A stretch of DNA of 64,000 nt from Enterocloster lavalensis (GCF_902364025.1 NZ_CABJCG010000014.1:94442-158441), one strand, 5' to 3'. Shown: positions 53,509 to 63,087, numbered from the stretch's first letter. Notes: generated from the sequence alone by a model not told the origin. A program made the numbers and translations.

Positions 53509-54719
53509 TCACAATGACGATACAAGAAGCGAGAAATTTTATCCTGCTGAAGCAAGGCCTGCTTGGGGAATACCGGTTCACCGGCAAGCAGGGCGCCCTG
53601 GACTACGTGCGCCAGGCGGGGTGTATCCAGTTCGACCCGGTGGATGCCTGCGGCAAGAATGCGGAGCTGACGCTCCAGTCCCGGGTCAAGGGCTTTACCA
53701 AGCAGACGCTCTATGAACTCTTGTACGAGGACCGGAAGCTGGTGGATTATCCCGACAAGAACATTTCCATCATCCCGGCGGAGGACTGGCCCTATTTTGA
53801 GCGCTACCGCAGGGCGGCCCGGGAAAATGGACGGCGCTTTCCCGGAATGGCCGCGCTGGAGGACCAGGCCAAAGCTTATATCCGTGAAAATGGACCCGTC
53901 AGCTCCGACGAGCTGCCCATACCGGGTACGATTCACTGGCATTCCTGCATCCACTGGAGCGGGAGCTGGGACGGGGAGACGAACGCCGCCCGGGCGGCGC
54001 TGGAGCAGCTCTATTCCACCGGCGAGCTGATCATCCACCACAAGAAGGGGGCCAGGAAATACTATGATCTGGCTGAACGCCATCTGCCCACGACGCTTTT
54101 GAGCGCACCGGACCCTATGCCCGGGGATGAGGCTCATTTGAGGTGGCGCATAAGACGGCGCATCGGCGCGGTGGGCCTTCTCTGGAACCGCCCCAGCGAC
54201 GCATGGCTCAACAGCTGGGGACTCAAAGCGCCCCAGCGCAGCCGGGCCTTTGAGGAGCTGCTGGAGGGCGGAGAGATTCTGGAGGTGTCGGTGGACGGAA
54301 TCAAGCACCTTTTATACTGCCGCGCCGGGGACCTGCCTCTCCTGGACCGGGTCCGCCAGAGCGAAGCCTTCAAACCGCGATGCGAGCTGATCGCGCCTTT
54401 GGACTGCATGATGTGGGACCGCAACCTGATCCGCGCCCTGTTCGGCTTCGACTACACCTGGGAGATTTACACCCCGGCCGCCAAACGCAAATACGGCCAT
54501 TACGTGCTGCCCATGATCTGGGGCGGCCGCTTCGCCGGACGGGTGGAGGCGGTGGCCGAGGCCAAAACCGGAAGGCTGGTTGTCAAAAACATCTGGTATG
54601 AAGATGGCGTGAGGCGGACGAAAAAGCTGGAGAACGCGGTGAACGGGTGTCTGAGGCGTTTGGGGAAATTGAACCAGTGCCGGGAAGTGGTGGTTTTGGA
54701 TGGGGATGTGCAGGGGTGA
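53505..54719 (+). CDS. Winged-helix DNA glycosylase-like protein (AlkX/YcaQ, HTH_42 family)
   Basis: A 404-residue protein of the HTH_42 family whose characterised members (AlkZ, AlkX/YcaQ) unhook DNA interstrand crosslinks. The catalytic Q-hydrophobic-D motif is seen in GCIQFDPVDACGKNAELTLQSRV near residue 37. The repeated winged helices follow, including LIAPLDCMMWDRNLIRALFGFDYTWEIYTPAAKRKYGHYVLPMIWGG, the family's hallmark. It starts ATG overlapped by the preceding frame. The precise lesion repaired is not known for this member. Confidence 0.9.
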   Translation: MITMTIQEARNFILLKQGLLGEYRFTGKQGALDYVRQAGCIQFDPVDACGKNAELTLQSRVKGFTKQTLYELLYEDRKLVDYPDKNISIIPAEDWPYFERYRRAARENGRRFPGMAALEDQAKAYIRENGPVSSDELPIPGTIHWHSCIHWSGSWDGETNAARAALEQLYSTGELIIHHKKGARKYYDLAERHLPTTLLSAPDPMPGDEAHLRWRIRRRIGAVGLLWNRPSDAWLNSWGLKAPQRSRAFEELLEGGEILEVSVDGIKHLLYCRAGDLPLLDRVRQSEAFKPRCELIAPLDCMMWDRNLIRALFGFDYTWEIYTPAAKRKYGHYVLPMIWGGRFAGRVEAVAEAKTGRLVVKNIWYEDGVRRTKKLENAVNGCLRRLGKLNQCREVVVLDGDVQG

Positions 54720-54771
54720 GGCGGTTCGACCGGTGCGGATCGACCTGGGCCTGCGCGCCGGGCCGGAAAAA

Positions 54772-54804
54772 GCGGGCCCCGCGTCCCTGACGCGATCAGC
54801 CCGC
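54772..54804 (-). terminator. Terminator of the 54822-55124 gene
   Basis: GCGGGC (54772-54777) pairs with GCCCGC (54799-54804) around an inner GCGTC/GACGC stem, and on the minus strand TTTTT follows. The stop codon at 54822 is close. Confidence 0.65.
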
Positions 54805-54821
54805 CCACCTTTTCCGCTGTC

Positions 54822-55124
54822 CTAGAAATAAAAATCTGCGTTCAGCAGACGCTCCTCCCCCTCCCGGGGCAGTTCCCAGTCCCGGGCCAGCGACTGGGTC
54901 AGACGCAGCCACATCCGCATCTCATCCGGGCGCTCTCCCGCCGGGATTTCCTGCACCATCTCATAGACCGGGATTCCCTTTGCGCTCAGCCGCAGGACCA
55001 CCCGGCGTTCCTTGTCCGTCTCCGCCTGCGCCTCGCCGGCAATCTCCAGGCATAGCTTCTGTTCTCCGCCCGTCTCCCAGCCATGACACAGCCATTCTCT
55101 CAATTCCCTCTGCGCGTTATCCAC
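54822..55124 (-). CDS. Small unknown protein
   Basis: A 100-residue protein starting at GTG 55124, for which aggaggtgaaac is a strong ribosome site; the longer ATG frame to 55253 has none. It reads DNAQRELREWLCHGWETG at the start and ends LLNADFYF, with a beta-strand rich centre (RRVVLRLSAKGIPVYEMVQEI). Its C-terminal motif resembles LNVDFCS at the end of the 52091-53011 protein. Family unknown. Confidence 0.6.
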   Translation of the reverse strand: MDNAQRELREWLCHGWETGGEQKLCLEIAGEAQAETDKERRVVLRLSAKGIPVYEMVQEIPAGERPDEMRMWLRLTQSLARDWELPREGEERLLNADFYF

Positions 55125-55370
55125 ACGTTTCACCTCCTGCCCCCAATATAGCAGACCGGGCGCGCTGGGCGCAAATGCGGCCGGGGTTGAAAATGGCGGC
55201 TTTTGAGGCGCGGGAGGGGAGGCATTTCCGTCATGCGACGTATACATGAACAAATGTCAATCCGGGCTCCGGCACACAGACGGGTAAATCTCCGTCCGCT
55301 CTCCCAACATATTGGCTGGGGCGCCTCAGTCCGCCTCCTGTATATAGACGGGGACCTCTAAATCCGCCCC

Positions 55371-56411
55371 TTAGACCTTGTCGTTCAGGCCGTACCGCCC
55401 GAATATCTCCTCCTCCTCCCCCTCCGGCGTGTTCATCTCGCTGAGAATCTTCGCGGTCTTTTTCACCGCCTTGTCCATACTCCCCTCCTCCTGCAGAATC
55501 TTGTACAGAAGCTGGGTGTATTTTTCCTCCCGCTTTTTTGTCTTATAAGGCAGCAGGGGATCGTATTCCTCGCAGACATACTCCCGGATTGTCCCGTAGG
55601 AGAACATATCGTCCATCAGCTCTTCAAACAAAAACACTAACTTGGGATTGCGGATTTCACACGCCTCAAACTCCCACATATAATCCACGATCTGGTTCAA
55701 AAGCGCGGACTCAAAATCCATATCCTCGTCCCCGTGATACTCGATGGGGATGGCAAAGTCCAGGCTTTTCTGCTTGATCGTACCGCTGCCATCAGGGTTT
55801 GGCACGTCAAATTCCTGGAGGGGGTTTTCAAGCCCAAACGTATCGTAGACCCAATCCTCAAAGAGGACAAAGGCCTGGTATTCCCCAAGGGACTCGTCCA
55901 CCGCATAGTAACCCACGTCAATTTTAGGCCTGTACCCTTTAAAATAGTAGGCGTGCGGATAGAGCTTCGCCACCAGATGCCCTGCCAGAACCTTTCCCAG
56001 GGAATTGGCCGCTGTCAATAGATAGGTCATGACGTTGTGCACGTCCTCGTCGTTGTCATCCAGATAGGCGATCACATTGTCCATCTTTCGCCTGATATCC
56101 TTGGGCTTGCAGCGGGCGATTTTATCCGAAAAGCGCTTCAGCTCCGCCGGGATGTTGACCACCTTGTCCTGCACCTCTAAGGGATCCAGGTCCTGATCCA
56201 GATCATCCGGGTCCACGCACAGCGCATTTGCCAGCATCCGCAGGCGCTTTTCCCCCAGCTTCAGATCGCCTTTGCAGGCGGAGCCTACGGTCTGGCGGGA
56301 CACCCCTGAGGCGTCGGCCAGCTCCGTAATGTTCATCCCCCGGTACTCCCGGTACAAATCCAGCGCAGTCCGGTAATTCTCCTCGTTCATATTCTCATCC
56401 GCTTTTCCCAT
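55371..56411 (-). CDS. XRE-family HTH protein with unknown C-terminal region
   Basis: A 346-residue protein. A Cro/CI-type helix-turn-helix at about residues 15-70 (LYREYRGMNITELADASGVSRQTVGSACKGDLKLGEKRLRMLANALCVDP) is followed by an acidic, largely helical region without recognised motifs (KPKDIRRKMDNVIAYLDDNDED, then EDWVYDTFGLENPLQEFDVP). Probably cytosolic. The C-terminal part may be a ligand or effector domain. No regulated target is evident. Confidence 0.8.
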   Translation of the reverse strand: MGKADENMNEENYRTALDLYREYRGMNITELADASGVSRQTVGSACKGDLKLGEKRLRMLANALCVDPDDLDQDLDPLEVQDKVVNIPAELKRFSDKIARCKPKDIRRKMDNVIAYLDDNDEDVHNVMTYLLTAANSLGKVLAGHLVAKLYPHAYYFKGYRPKIDVGYYAVDESLGEYQAFVLFEDWVYDTFGLENPLQEFDVPNPDGSGTIKQKSLDFAIPIEYHGDEDMDFESALLNQIVDYMWEFEACEIRNPKLVFLFEELMDDMFSYGTIREYVCEEYDPLLPYKTKKREEKYTQLLYKILQEEGSMDKAVKKTAKILSEMNTPEGEEEEIFGRYGLNDKV

Positions 56412-56524
56412 GATGGTTCCTCCTTGTTAAAAACGGCGGGCTCCGAATTTGGGAACCTGCCTGAATTGATTTCCCTAAGTCCCCCGCCCAATCTCCCACT
56501 TCCCGGCCGCCGCCAGTTTCCGCC

Positions 56525-57268
56525 CTACAGCACCCGCTCAATCCCGTGATACAGCACCATATGCCGGTCGTCCACCAGCTCGTCCTCATGGTAATGCCCG
56601 AAGAACCATTTCCGGTATTCGCAGCGGTTTTTGATCTCCTCCAGATAAACGGTCAGCGGGTCCGTGTCGAACCTGCCGCAGGAGAGCTGCGCCTGGACGC
56701 TGGAAGGGGCGCAGTGGGACAGGATGTAGTCGCATTTCCACCCGTTCTGCTCCAGGCAGCTGCGCCCCTCCTCATACTCCTGCTCCGAGGGCATTTCCTC
56801 CTTCCACCAGGTCAGGTGGTTGATCCGGTACAGCGCGCCCGCTCCCTCCAGCCGCTTCACCTTGACCCGCAGCTCCGGGTCGTCCGGCTCCAGAATTCCG
56901 TCCACAATATCATGGCTCCTGGCGCCGCCGAAGGTGAAGAACCTGCGGCCCTGGAGATTGAACATCTGGCCCCGCATGAGATGGATCACATTTTCCCGGA
57001 TCATCTGCACCTTACCCCCGTGCCACATCTGCACCGGAAACTCGGCCAGCAGGTCGTAATTTTCATGGTTGCCGTCCACAAACAGCAGCGTAAAATCCTT
57101 CTGAGCCAGCCAGTCCATCCAATACTCCTCCTGCCTGGACCGGTCCCAGTAACCGAAATCGCCGCACACGATCACAAAATCCTGCCGGTCCATTTCCTTC
57201 TGCTCCCGAAACGCGGCGCTGCTCAATTTCCGGTAATCCCCGTGGCAATCCCCTGTGACAAATATCAT
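56525..57268 (-). CDS. Calcineurin-like metallophosphoesterase
   Basis: A 247-residue enzyme with all metal-binding motifs: GDCHGDYRKL, CGDFGYWD, DGNHENYD, SHCAPSS and FFGHYHED. Start at 57268 is preceded by gggaggaacgag; the upstream in-frame ATG would leave this site unused. It lies upstream of the XRE gene on the same strand after a 113-base gap. Likely substrates of this subgroup are unknown phosphate esters or RNA ends. Confidence 0.9.
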   Translation of the reverse strand: MIFVTGDCHGDYRKLSSAAFREQKEMDRQDFVIVCGDFGYWDRSRQEEYWMDWLAQKDFTLLFVDGNHENYDLLAEFPVQMWHGGKVQMIRENVIHLMRGQMFNLQGRRFFTFGGARSHDIVDGILEPDDPELRVKVKRLEGAGALYRINHLTWWKEEMPSEQEYEEGRSCLEQNGWKCDYILSHCAPSSVQAQLSCGRFDTDPLTVYLEEIKNRCEYRKWFFGHYHEDELVDDRHMVLYHGIERVL

Positions 57269-57587
57269 CTCGTTCCTCCCGCACAATCATTGAAACGCCA
57301 AAACGCTCTTTTTACACTATAACACACCGAAGGCCAATTTTCCGGTTCGTAACCCCGCTTTTTTGTCAAAGCAGGCAGTATCCGCTGTCTAACGTTCACC
57401 CAGCTTTACATTTTTTCATAAAAACGTCAAATTAAGCCGACAGAGCCGCCAACTCATCCGACGCCAGTTTTCTCCCGCTCCCTAAAATTTCTGTTTATCA
57501 ATACTTTATAAAAATATCAGGCTTTTTTTAACCTCTGTTTTCATCTGTCTGTTATACTGACTGTATTTTGATGCAAAGGATGATATT
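57269..57587. other. Intergenic region between divergent genes
   Basis: Contains TATAGT reading left near 57320 without a matching -35 box, and an extended -10 TG-T-TATACT (57553-57558) reading right toward the gene at 57588. AT-rich runs separate them. No convincing hairpin, riboswitch or small RNA was seen. Confidence 0.4.
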
Positions 57588-58187
57588 ATGACGATAAAAG
57601 TTCTGGCTTACCTGATTATTCCGGTCTACACCATCGCCTTCACCGGGGGCTACAACTGGTTTACCACCAACTTTTCCGTAATCGGCAATCTCATGGACAA
57701 AAAACTGGCATTTCTGATCTGGGGAATCGTCGTGGGTCTGTACTTTTACCTGATCTACCGGCGGCTGCGGCCCCTGGTGCGCCTTCGCCCCCTGTTCTCC
57801 CGGCTGATCCCCGCCGCCCTGACCCTGCTGTTCTGCGCCATCACAACGCCCTACCTGCCGGATGAGATGCCCCTCAAATCCTTCCTGCACATCGTGTTCG
57901 CCTTTGTGTCCACCGTGCTGCTGCTGATTTATCTGGCCGCGGTGGTCTGGGTCCGTTACCGGTTAAATTCTGGCCCCTACCGCCCTTACCTGGCCGGCCT
58001 GGCCTTAATCCTGGTGATATCCCTGGTCCTGCTGGCAATGGCCGGGATCATCAGCAGCGCGCTGGAAATTTTTGTCACCCTCACCACGGTGGCCATGTCC
58101 GAGCGCCTGTCCAGCCGGATCCGGCGGGAAGGCCCTTGGAAAAAGGCCGCCGCGCTCTGGTCCCTCACCGGCAGCCGCGCGGCCTGA
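57588..58187 (+). CDS. Membrane protein, resembles DUF998
   Basis: A 199-residue protein with about six hydrophobic helices. The early FTGGYNWFTTNFSVIGN sequence resembles the start of DUF998 membrane proteins, which are of unknown function. caaaggatgatatt precedes ATG. It converges on the gene at 58203 with a 15-base gap. Assignment to DUF998 is by recall. Confidence 0.6.
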   Translation: MTIKVLAYLIIPVYTIAFTGGYNWFTTNFSVIGNLMDKKLAFLIWGIVVGLYFYLIYRRLRPLVRLRPLFSRLIPAALTLLFCAITTPYLPDEMPLKSFLHIVFAFVSTVLLLIYLAAVVWVRYRLNSGPYRPYLAGLALILVISLVLLAMAGIISSALEIFVTLTTVAMSERLSSRIRREGPWKKAAALWSLTGSRAA

Positions 58188-58202
58188 CCCTGAACCATAG
58201 AC

Positions 58203-58697
58203 TCACGCCACTGGAAAATATTTCTGCTTTTCCGGCTTCCGGTCGATATTCTCCAGCATATTGTAGAGCAGCAGCACGGTATTGTCGTTGGTTCCATCCA
58301 CGTTCCGGTTGTTTCCGGAGAGAATCCGCAGCAAATAGGGCATCGGCGCGTTGCTGAAATAATCCCCGGGCGAGACGACACAGAAGGAAGCGTTCCCGGC
58401 GTTTTCCCCCAGCGCCTTCCATTTCCACTGCTGCCCCACGCAAAGCGCGTGTCCGAACAGCACGCCCAGGCACACGGCCGCATCTTCCAGGTCCGCGAAT
58501 CCCTCCGGCAGCACGCCGTTCTCCAGAATGCGGTCCGCCATTTCATTGATCGCAGCCGCCGTCTCTCTCCCGCCGGTCCCATCGGAAAGCCCCAGTATAC
58601 CCTGGGTGCGCGCAACCGTCCTGCGAATCTCCTCCATCACATCGCTTCCGATCTCCCCCACATAGGGAAAAAAGCTCTTTTTTCCAAATAATCCCAT
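58203..58697 (-). CDS. Unknown 164-residue protein
   Basis: A soluble helical protein starting MGLFGKKSFFPYV at 58697 after a ggaggaaactgtt site. Segments such as DVMEEIRRTVARTQGILGLSDGTGG and DAAVCLGVLFGHALCVGQQWKWKALGEN recur in proteins of unknown function near other clostridial hypotheticals, but I recognise no named family. Monocistronic and convergent with the membrane-protein gene. Confidence 0.65.
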   Translation of the reverse strand: MGLFGKKSFFPYVGEIGSDVMEEIRRTVARTQGILGLSDGTGGRETAAAINEMADRILENGVLPEGFADLEDAAVCLGVLFGHALCVGQQWKWKALGENAGNASFCVVSPGDYFSNAPMPYLLRILSGNNRNVDGTNDNTVLLLYNMLENIDRKPEKQKYFPVA

Positions 58698-58875
58698 AAC
58701 AGTTTCCTCCTGCATTCCGAACATCATATCCCCATTATACTGTGCGCCCGTACAATGGGCAATCTGTATTTTCCCCGGCCCGAAACGGGATTCCACGCGC
58801 CGCACGCAGACGCTCTCCTGTCTGTACTCAGGCTGCAATTTACCAAATTTTTAGAATCTTTTAAGAAAATTAGAC

Positions 58876-58904
58876 TTTATTTTCCGCGTCCCCAATGGTA
58901 TTCT
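58876..58904 (+). promoter_or_regulatory. Promoter of the MarR-ABC exporter operon
   Basis: TTTATT (58876-58881) and TATTCT (58899-58904), 17 apart, with TGG before the -10 box (extended -10). Confidence 0.45.
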
Positions 58905-58909
58905 ATAAC

Positions 58910-58925
58910 AGTTTACACATAAACT
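58910..58925. promoter_or_regulatory. MarR operator candidate
   Basis: AGTTTA-CACA-TAAACT is a perfect 6-4-6 palindrome lying over the predicted transcription start of the MarR gene, the usual place of a self-repressing MarR site. Confidence 0.6.
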
Positions 58926-58972
58926 ATTTATCAGGGCATCCGTCTAACCGGAAAATCAAGGGGGGTTTTCAG

Positions 58973-59401
58973 ATGGCATACATCAATTTTAAAGACCAAT
59001 GGTTTCAGGAGCTGCGCAAGGTGAACTGGCTGGTTCGGGAGCGTGTGGAGGAAAAATGCCGTCCCTTCGGCATCACTCCGGAACAGGGAAGAGTCCTCAA
59101 CTACCTTTTCACGGCCGGAAAAACGGTCAATTTGACTCAGCTCAGCCAAAGTCTGCACGTGACCAAGGGGAACTGCTCCATGTTCTGTAGGAGGCTGGAA
59201 AAAGCCGGGCACATTGCCATGTCCAAAAATGACCGGGACGCCCGTTTCATCGACGTGGCGCTCACGGAGAGCGGACGCGCCCTGATCGAGCGCATGGCCC
59301 GGCAAATGGAAAGCCACCCGGAGCAGGACGTCATGAGCCCGGAGGACCTGGATCAGATTTTAAATGGGTTAAAATGTCTGGAACGGTATCTGCAAAGCTG
59401 A
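58973..59401 (+). CDS. MarR-family transcriptional regulator
   Basis: A 142-residue winged-helix dimer. The recognition region LNYLFTAGKTVNLTQLSQSLHVTKGNCSMFCRRLEKAGHIAMSKNDRDARFIDVALTESG holds the HTH and the DxR wing. Start at 58973 follows a g-rich aaggggggtt site; the frame runs on to 58895 without support. It precedes the two exporter genes by 89 bases and most likely represses them until a toxic ligand binds. Confidence 0.93.
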   Translation: MAYINFKDQWFQELRKVNWLVRERVEEKCRPFGITPEQGRVLNYLFTAGKTVNLTQLSQSLHVTKGNCSMFCRRLEKAGHIAMSKNDRDARFIDVALTESGRALIERMARQMESHPEQDVMSPEDLDQILNGLKCLERYLQS

Positions 59402-59490
59402 ACTGCTGTTCCGGAAGATTTTTAATAAATGCAACGGGCCGGCAGCGTTACCTGACGGCGCTTGTATTCGTAAAACCAAGGAGGTAAAAC

Positions 59491-61221
59491 ATGAAGAAAA
59501 TATTTGCGGAGCTGAAAATGTTCCGCCTGCAGCTGCTGTGCGTGTTTGTCAGCGTGGCGGCGGGCGTGGGGGCCACGCTGGGGCTTCCCACCTATCTGTC
59601 GGACATCATCAACAAGGGGATCGCAGGAAAGGATATGAACTATATCCTTCGCACCGGAGTGATCATGCTGGGAATCGCAATTCTCGGAATGGTGTGCAAC
59701 ATCACCACCGGCTTTTTCGCTTCCAGGATCGCCCTTGGATTAGGAAAAAATGTAAGAAGTAAGGTATTCAAAAAGGTGGAGTATTTTTCTCAGGCGGAGA
59801 TCGACACATTTTCCACCGCCTCGCTGATCACGCGCACCAACAACGACATCACCCAGGTACAGAACTTTATGGTCATGTTCCTGCGAATCATTCTGACCGC
59901 TCCGATCATGTGCGTGGTGGGTATTCTGCTGGCCTACAGCAAGAATCCCAAAATGTCCAGTATCCTGGTGGTGTCCATGCCGGTAATGATCTTTATCATC
60001 AGCCTGATCGGCCGCCGTGCCATGCCCCTCTCCCGGAAAATGCAGTCCAAGATCGACCGGATCAATCTGATCATGCGGGAAAAACTTTCCGGAATCCGCG
60101 TGATCCGCGCCTTCGGCACCGAGGACTACGAGGAAAAACGCTTTGACACAGCCAACAAGGACCTGATGAACAACGCCGTGAAAATGATGCACGCAATGTC
60201 GCTTTTAGGGCCGTCCCTGATCCTGGTATTGAACCTGACCGTGGTGGGACTGCTCTGGAGGGCCGGGCAGGGAATCCGCACCGAGCCGGTGATGCCCGGC
60301 GATATCCTGGCCATTATCCAGTATGTCATGCAGATCATGATGTCGGTGACCATGCTCTCCATGATCTTCGTCATGTATCCCAGATGCGCCGCCTCCGCGG
60401 ACCGGATCTGCCAGGTGCTGGACACGGACAATTCCATTCAAAATCCGGAGCAGCCCAGGCAGTCCGCCGGACAGAAGGGCTTCCTGACCTTCCGTGACGT
60501 CAGCTTTTATTTCCCCGGAGCCAAGGAACCCGCGGTCAGCCATGTAAGCTTTGAGGCAAAGCCTGGGGAAACCACGGCTGTCATCGGCAGCACGGGCAGC
60601 GGAAAAACAGCCCTGGTGGGGCTGATCCCGCGTTTTTACGACGTGCAGGAGGGCGAGGTCCTGGTGGACGGGGTGAATGTCAAGGATTACGATCTGAAGG
60701 ACCTGAGGAGAAAAATCGGCTACGTGCCCCAGAAGGCCCTGCTGTTCAAGGGAACGATTGCGGAAAATATCCGTTTCGGGGACGACTCGGCAAACGACGA
60801 ACGGGTGCGGGAGGCGGCCGCCATCGCCCAGTCCACGGATTTTATCGAGGATAAGCCCGATGGGTTTGACTCGCCCATCGCCCAGGGCGGCAGCAACGTC
60901 TCCGGCGGACAGCGGCAGCGCCTGGCCATCGCCAGGGCCATTGTCCGAAAGCCCGAAATCTATGTGTTCGACGACAGCTTTTCCGCCCTGGATTTCAAGA
61001 CGGACTCTGCGCTGCGCCAGGCTCTGGCAAAGGAAACCGGGGCCGCCACGGTGGTGATCGTGGCCCAGCGCGTCAGCACCATCATGAACGCGGACCGGAT
61101 TATTGTGATGGATGAGGGTAAGGTCATGGGGATGGGCACCCACAGGGAGCTGCTTAAGACCTGCGAGACCTACCAGGAAATTGTCCGCAGCCAGTTGTCA
61201 GAGGAGGAGATGAGCGCATGA
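59491..61221 (+). CDS. Heterodimeric ABC exporter, subunit with degenerate Walker B
   Basis: A 576-residue fused membrane-plus-ATPase half-transporter of the BmrC/LmrC/TM287 kind. Six helices fill residues 15-300; Walker A is GSTGSGKTALVG, signature VSGGQRQRLAIARA, and Walker B YVFDDSFSALDFKTD, in which the catalytic Glu is replaced by Asp. It forms a pump with the following subunit, exporting drugs or lipids. Confidence 0.94.
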   Translation: MKKIFAELKMFRLQLLCVFVSVAAGVGATLGLPTYLSDIINKGIAGKDMNYILRTGVIMLGIAILGMVCNITTGFFASRIALGLGKNVRSKVFKKVEYFSQAEIDTFSTASLITRTNNDITQVQNFMVMFLRIILTAPIMCVVGILLAYSKNPKMSSILVVSMPVMIFIISLIGRRAMPLSRKMQSKIDRINLIMREKLSGIRVIRAFGTEDYEEKRFDTANKDLMNNAVKMMHAMSLLGPSLILVLNLTVVGLLWRAGQGIRTEPVMPGDILAIIQYVMQIMMSVTMLSMIFVMYPRCAASADRICQVLDTDNSIQNPEQPRQSAGQKGFLTFRDVSFYFPGAKEPAVSHVSFEAKPGETTAVIGSTGSGKTALVGLIPRFYDVQEGEVLVDGVNVKDYDLKDLRRKIGYVPQKALLFKGTIAENIRFGDDSANDERVREAAAIAQSTDFIEDKPDGFDSPIAQGGSNVSGGQRQRLAIARAIVRKPEIYVFDDSFSALDFKTDSALRQALAKETGAATVVIVAQRVSTIMNADRIIVMDEGKVMGMGTHRELLKTCETYQEIVRSQLSEEEMSA

Positions 61222-63020
61222 AATACATGAATGTCGGAAAAACGGCGAAGCCGATCAACACCAAAGGCACCATGCGCCGTCTGTTTTCCTTTATGAAACC
61301 CTACCGTGTGCGGATCGTCCTCATGGTAGTCTGCCTGGTTCTGGGAGCCGTGTTTACGACCCAGGGCCCCTATACCCTCGGCCGGGCCATGGACGCCCTG
61401 GTGGCGGTGGTAGTGGACAAAACCGGGGCGCTCCAGGGCTTTGAGGTCTTTCTCACCGTGCTGCTGCAGCTGGGCTGCGTCTATTTGCTGGCCTTTCTGT
61501 TCAACTACTCCGGACAGTTTATCGTTGCTGGTGTGGCGGAGCGCACCATGCACGACCTGCGTATGGCGGTGGACAAAAAGATCCGCCGTCTGCCCCTGGC
61601 TTACTTTGACGGAAATACCTTCGGCGATGTGTTAAGCCGCGTCACCAACGACGTGGACACCATCGACACCTCCCTCCAGCAGAGCATCAGCCAGGTGATC
61701 ACGGCCGTATGCACCATGATCTTCATTTTCGTGATGATGCTGGTAGTCAGCCCCATCCTGACCCTGATCGGCGTCTGCGTGATCCCGCTCTGCGGATTTG
61801 TGAGCATGAAAGTTGTAAAACATTCCCAGAAATATTTCCAGGGACAGCAGTCCGCCCTGGGCGAACTCACCGGGTATGTGGAGGAAATGTACAACGGCCA
61901 GAACGTGATCGCCGCCTTCGGCAAGGAGGAGGATATCATCACAAATTTTGAGGAGATCAACGAGCGGCTCTACACCAACGGCTGGCGGGCGCAGTTTTCA
62001 TCCAGCATTATCATGCCGCTGACCCAGGCGCTGACCAACATCGGCTATGTGGGCGTGGCGGTGGTCAGCGGGTGGCTCTGCATAAACGGCAGGCTCTCCA
62101 TCGGCATGATCCAGTCCTTTATCCAGTATCTGCGCCAGTTTTCCCAGCCCATCAACCAGATTTCCAACATCGCCAACATCATGCAGGCGACCATGGCGGC
62201 GGCCCAGAGAGTCTTTGAATTCCTGGATGCCAAGGAGGAGGTGCCCGAGGTCCAGGCACAGAAATTCCCCAAAAAGCCTGAGGGAAATGTGGACTTCAAC
62301 CATGTACAGTTCGGATACTCCGACGACCGCCTGCTGATCCATGACCTGGATCTCCATGTGGGTTCCGGAGACAAGATCGCCATTGTGGGGCCCACCGGAG
62401 CCGGTAAAACCACGCTGGTCAATCTGATTCTGCGTTTTTACGACGTGAAGGGCGGAAGCATCACCATAGACGGTATCGACGTGCGGGACATGAACCGCGA
62501 ATCCCTCCGCTCCATGATCGGAATGGTATTGCAGGACACCTGGCTGTTCTCCGGCGCCATCCGGGACAATATCCGCTACGGTAAGCTTGACGCCAGCGAC
62601 GAGGAGGTGGTGCAGGCCGCCAAGGCCGCCCACGCCCACGGATTTATCATGGCTATGCCCGGCGGCTACGACATGCAGCTCCACGAGGGCGCTTCCAACA
62701 TCGCCCAGGGGCAGCGGCAGCTTCTGACCATCGCCCGGGCCTTCCTGTCGGATCCGGAAATCCTGATTCTCGACGAGGCGACCTCCTCCGTGGACACCAG
62801 AACCGAGGTGGCGATCCAGAAGGCCATGAACAAGCTCATGGAAGGCAGGACCAGCTTTGTCATCGCCCACCGCTTATCCACCATCAAGGACGCGCAGCTG
62901 ATCGTCTACATGGAGCACGGGGACATCAAGGAAGTTGGAAACCACAAGGAACTGCTGGCTAAGGGCGGCTACTACGCCGCACTGTACAACAGCCAGTTCG
63001 CGGCGGAGAACGCCGGATAA
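61218..63020 (+). CDS. Heterodimeric ABC exporter, partner subunit with catalytic Glu
   Basis: A 600-residue partner of the preceding gene, which it overlaps as ATGA. Walker A GPTGAGKTTLVN, Walker B LILDEATSSVDTRTE with catalytic Glu, switch His IAHRLST, but the signature is IAQGQRQ instead of LSGGQ. Thus the degenerate ATP site pairs the first subunit's Asp-type Walker B with this odd signature, and the other site is complete, as in TM287/288-type exporters. Confidence 0.94.
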   Translation: MKYMNVGKTAKPINTKGTMRRLFSFMKPYRVRIVLMVVCLVLGAVFTTQGPYTLGRAMDALVAVVVDKTGALQGFEVFLTVLLQLGCVYLLAFLFNYSGQFIVAGVAERTMHDLRMAVDKKIRRLPLAYFDGNTFGDVLSRVTNDVDTIDTSLQQSISQVITAVCTMIFIFVMMLVVSPILTLIGVCVIPLCGFVSMKVVKHSQKYFQGQQSALGELTGYVEEMYNGQNVIAAFGKEEDIITNFEEINERLYTNGWRAQFSSSIIMPLTQALTNIGYVGVAVVSGWLCINGRLSIGMIQSFIQYLRQFSQPINQISNIANIMQATMAAAQRVFEFLDAKEEVPEVQAQKFPKKPEGNVDFNHVQFGYSDDRLLIHDLDLHVGSGDKIAIVGPTGAGKTTLVNLILRFYDVKGGSITIDGIDVRDMNRESLRSMIGMVLQDTWLFSGAIRDNIRYGKLDASDEEVVQAAKAAHAHGFIMAMPGGYDMQLHEGASNIAQGQRQLLTIARAFLSDPEILILDEATSSVDTRTEVAIQKAMNKLMEGRTSFVIAHRLSTIKDAQLIVYMEHGDIKEVGNHKELLAKGGYYAALYNSQFAAENAG

Positions 63021-63029
63021 AATCGTGAA

Positions 63030-63066
63030 GGGAGAGCGCCATTTCCGGTGCTCTCCCATCTTTTTT
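63030..63066 (+). terminator. Terminator of the MarR-ABC exporter operon
   Basis: GGGAGAGCGCC (63030-63040) pairs with GGTGCTCTCCC (63047-63057) with one mismatch, followed by ATC and six T. Confidence 0.88.
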
Positions 63067-63087
63067 CAGTTTGAATTTTGTTACGGC

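Noticed and set aside
53282..54308. Minus-strand frames opposite the AlkX-like gene
   Set aside because: Antisense to a family-supported coding sequence and without start signals.
57269..57587. Riboswitch or small RNA in the divergent gap
   Set aside because: No conserved core or stable hairpin could be recognised on either strand.
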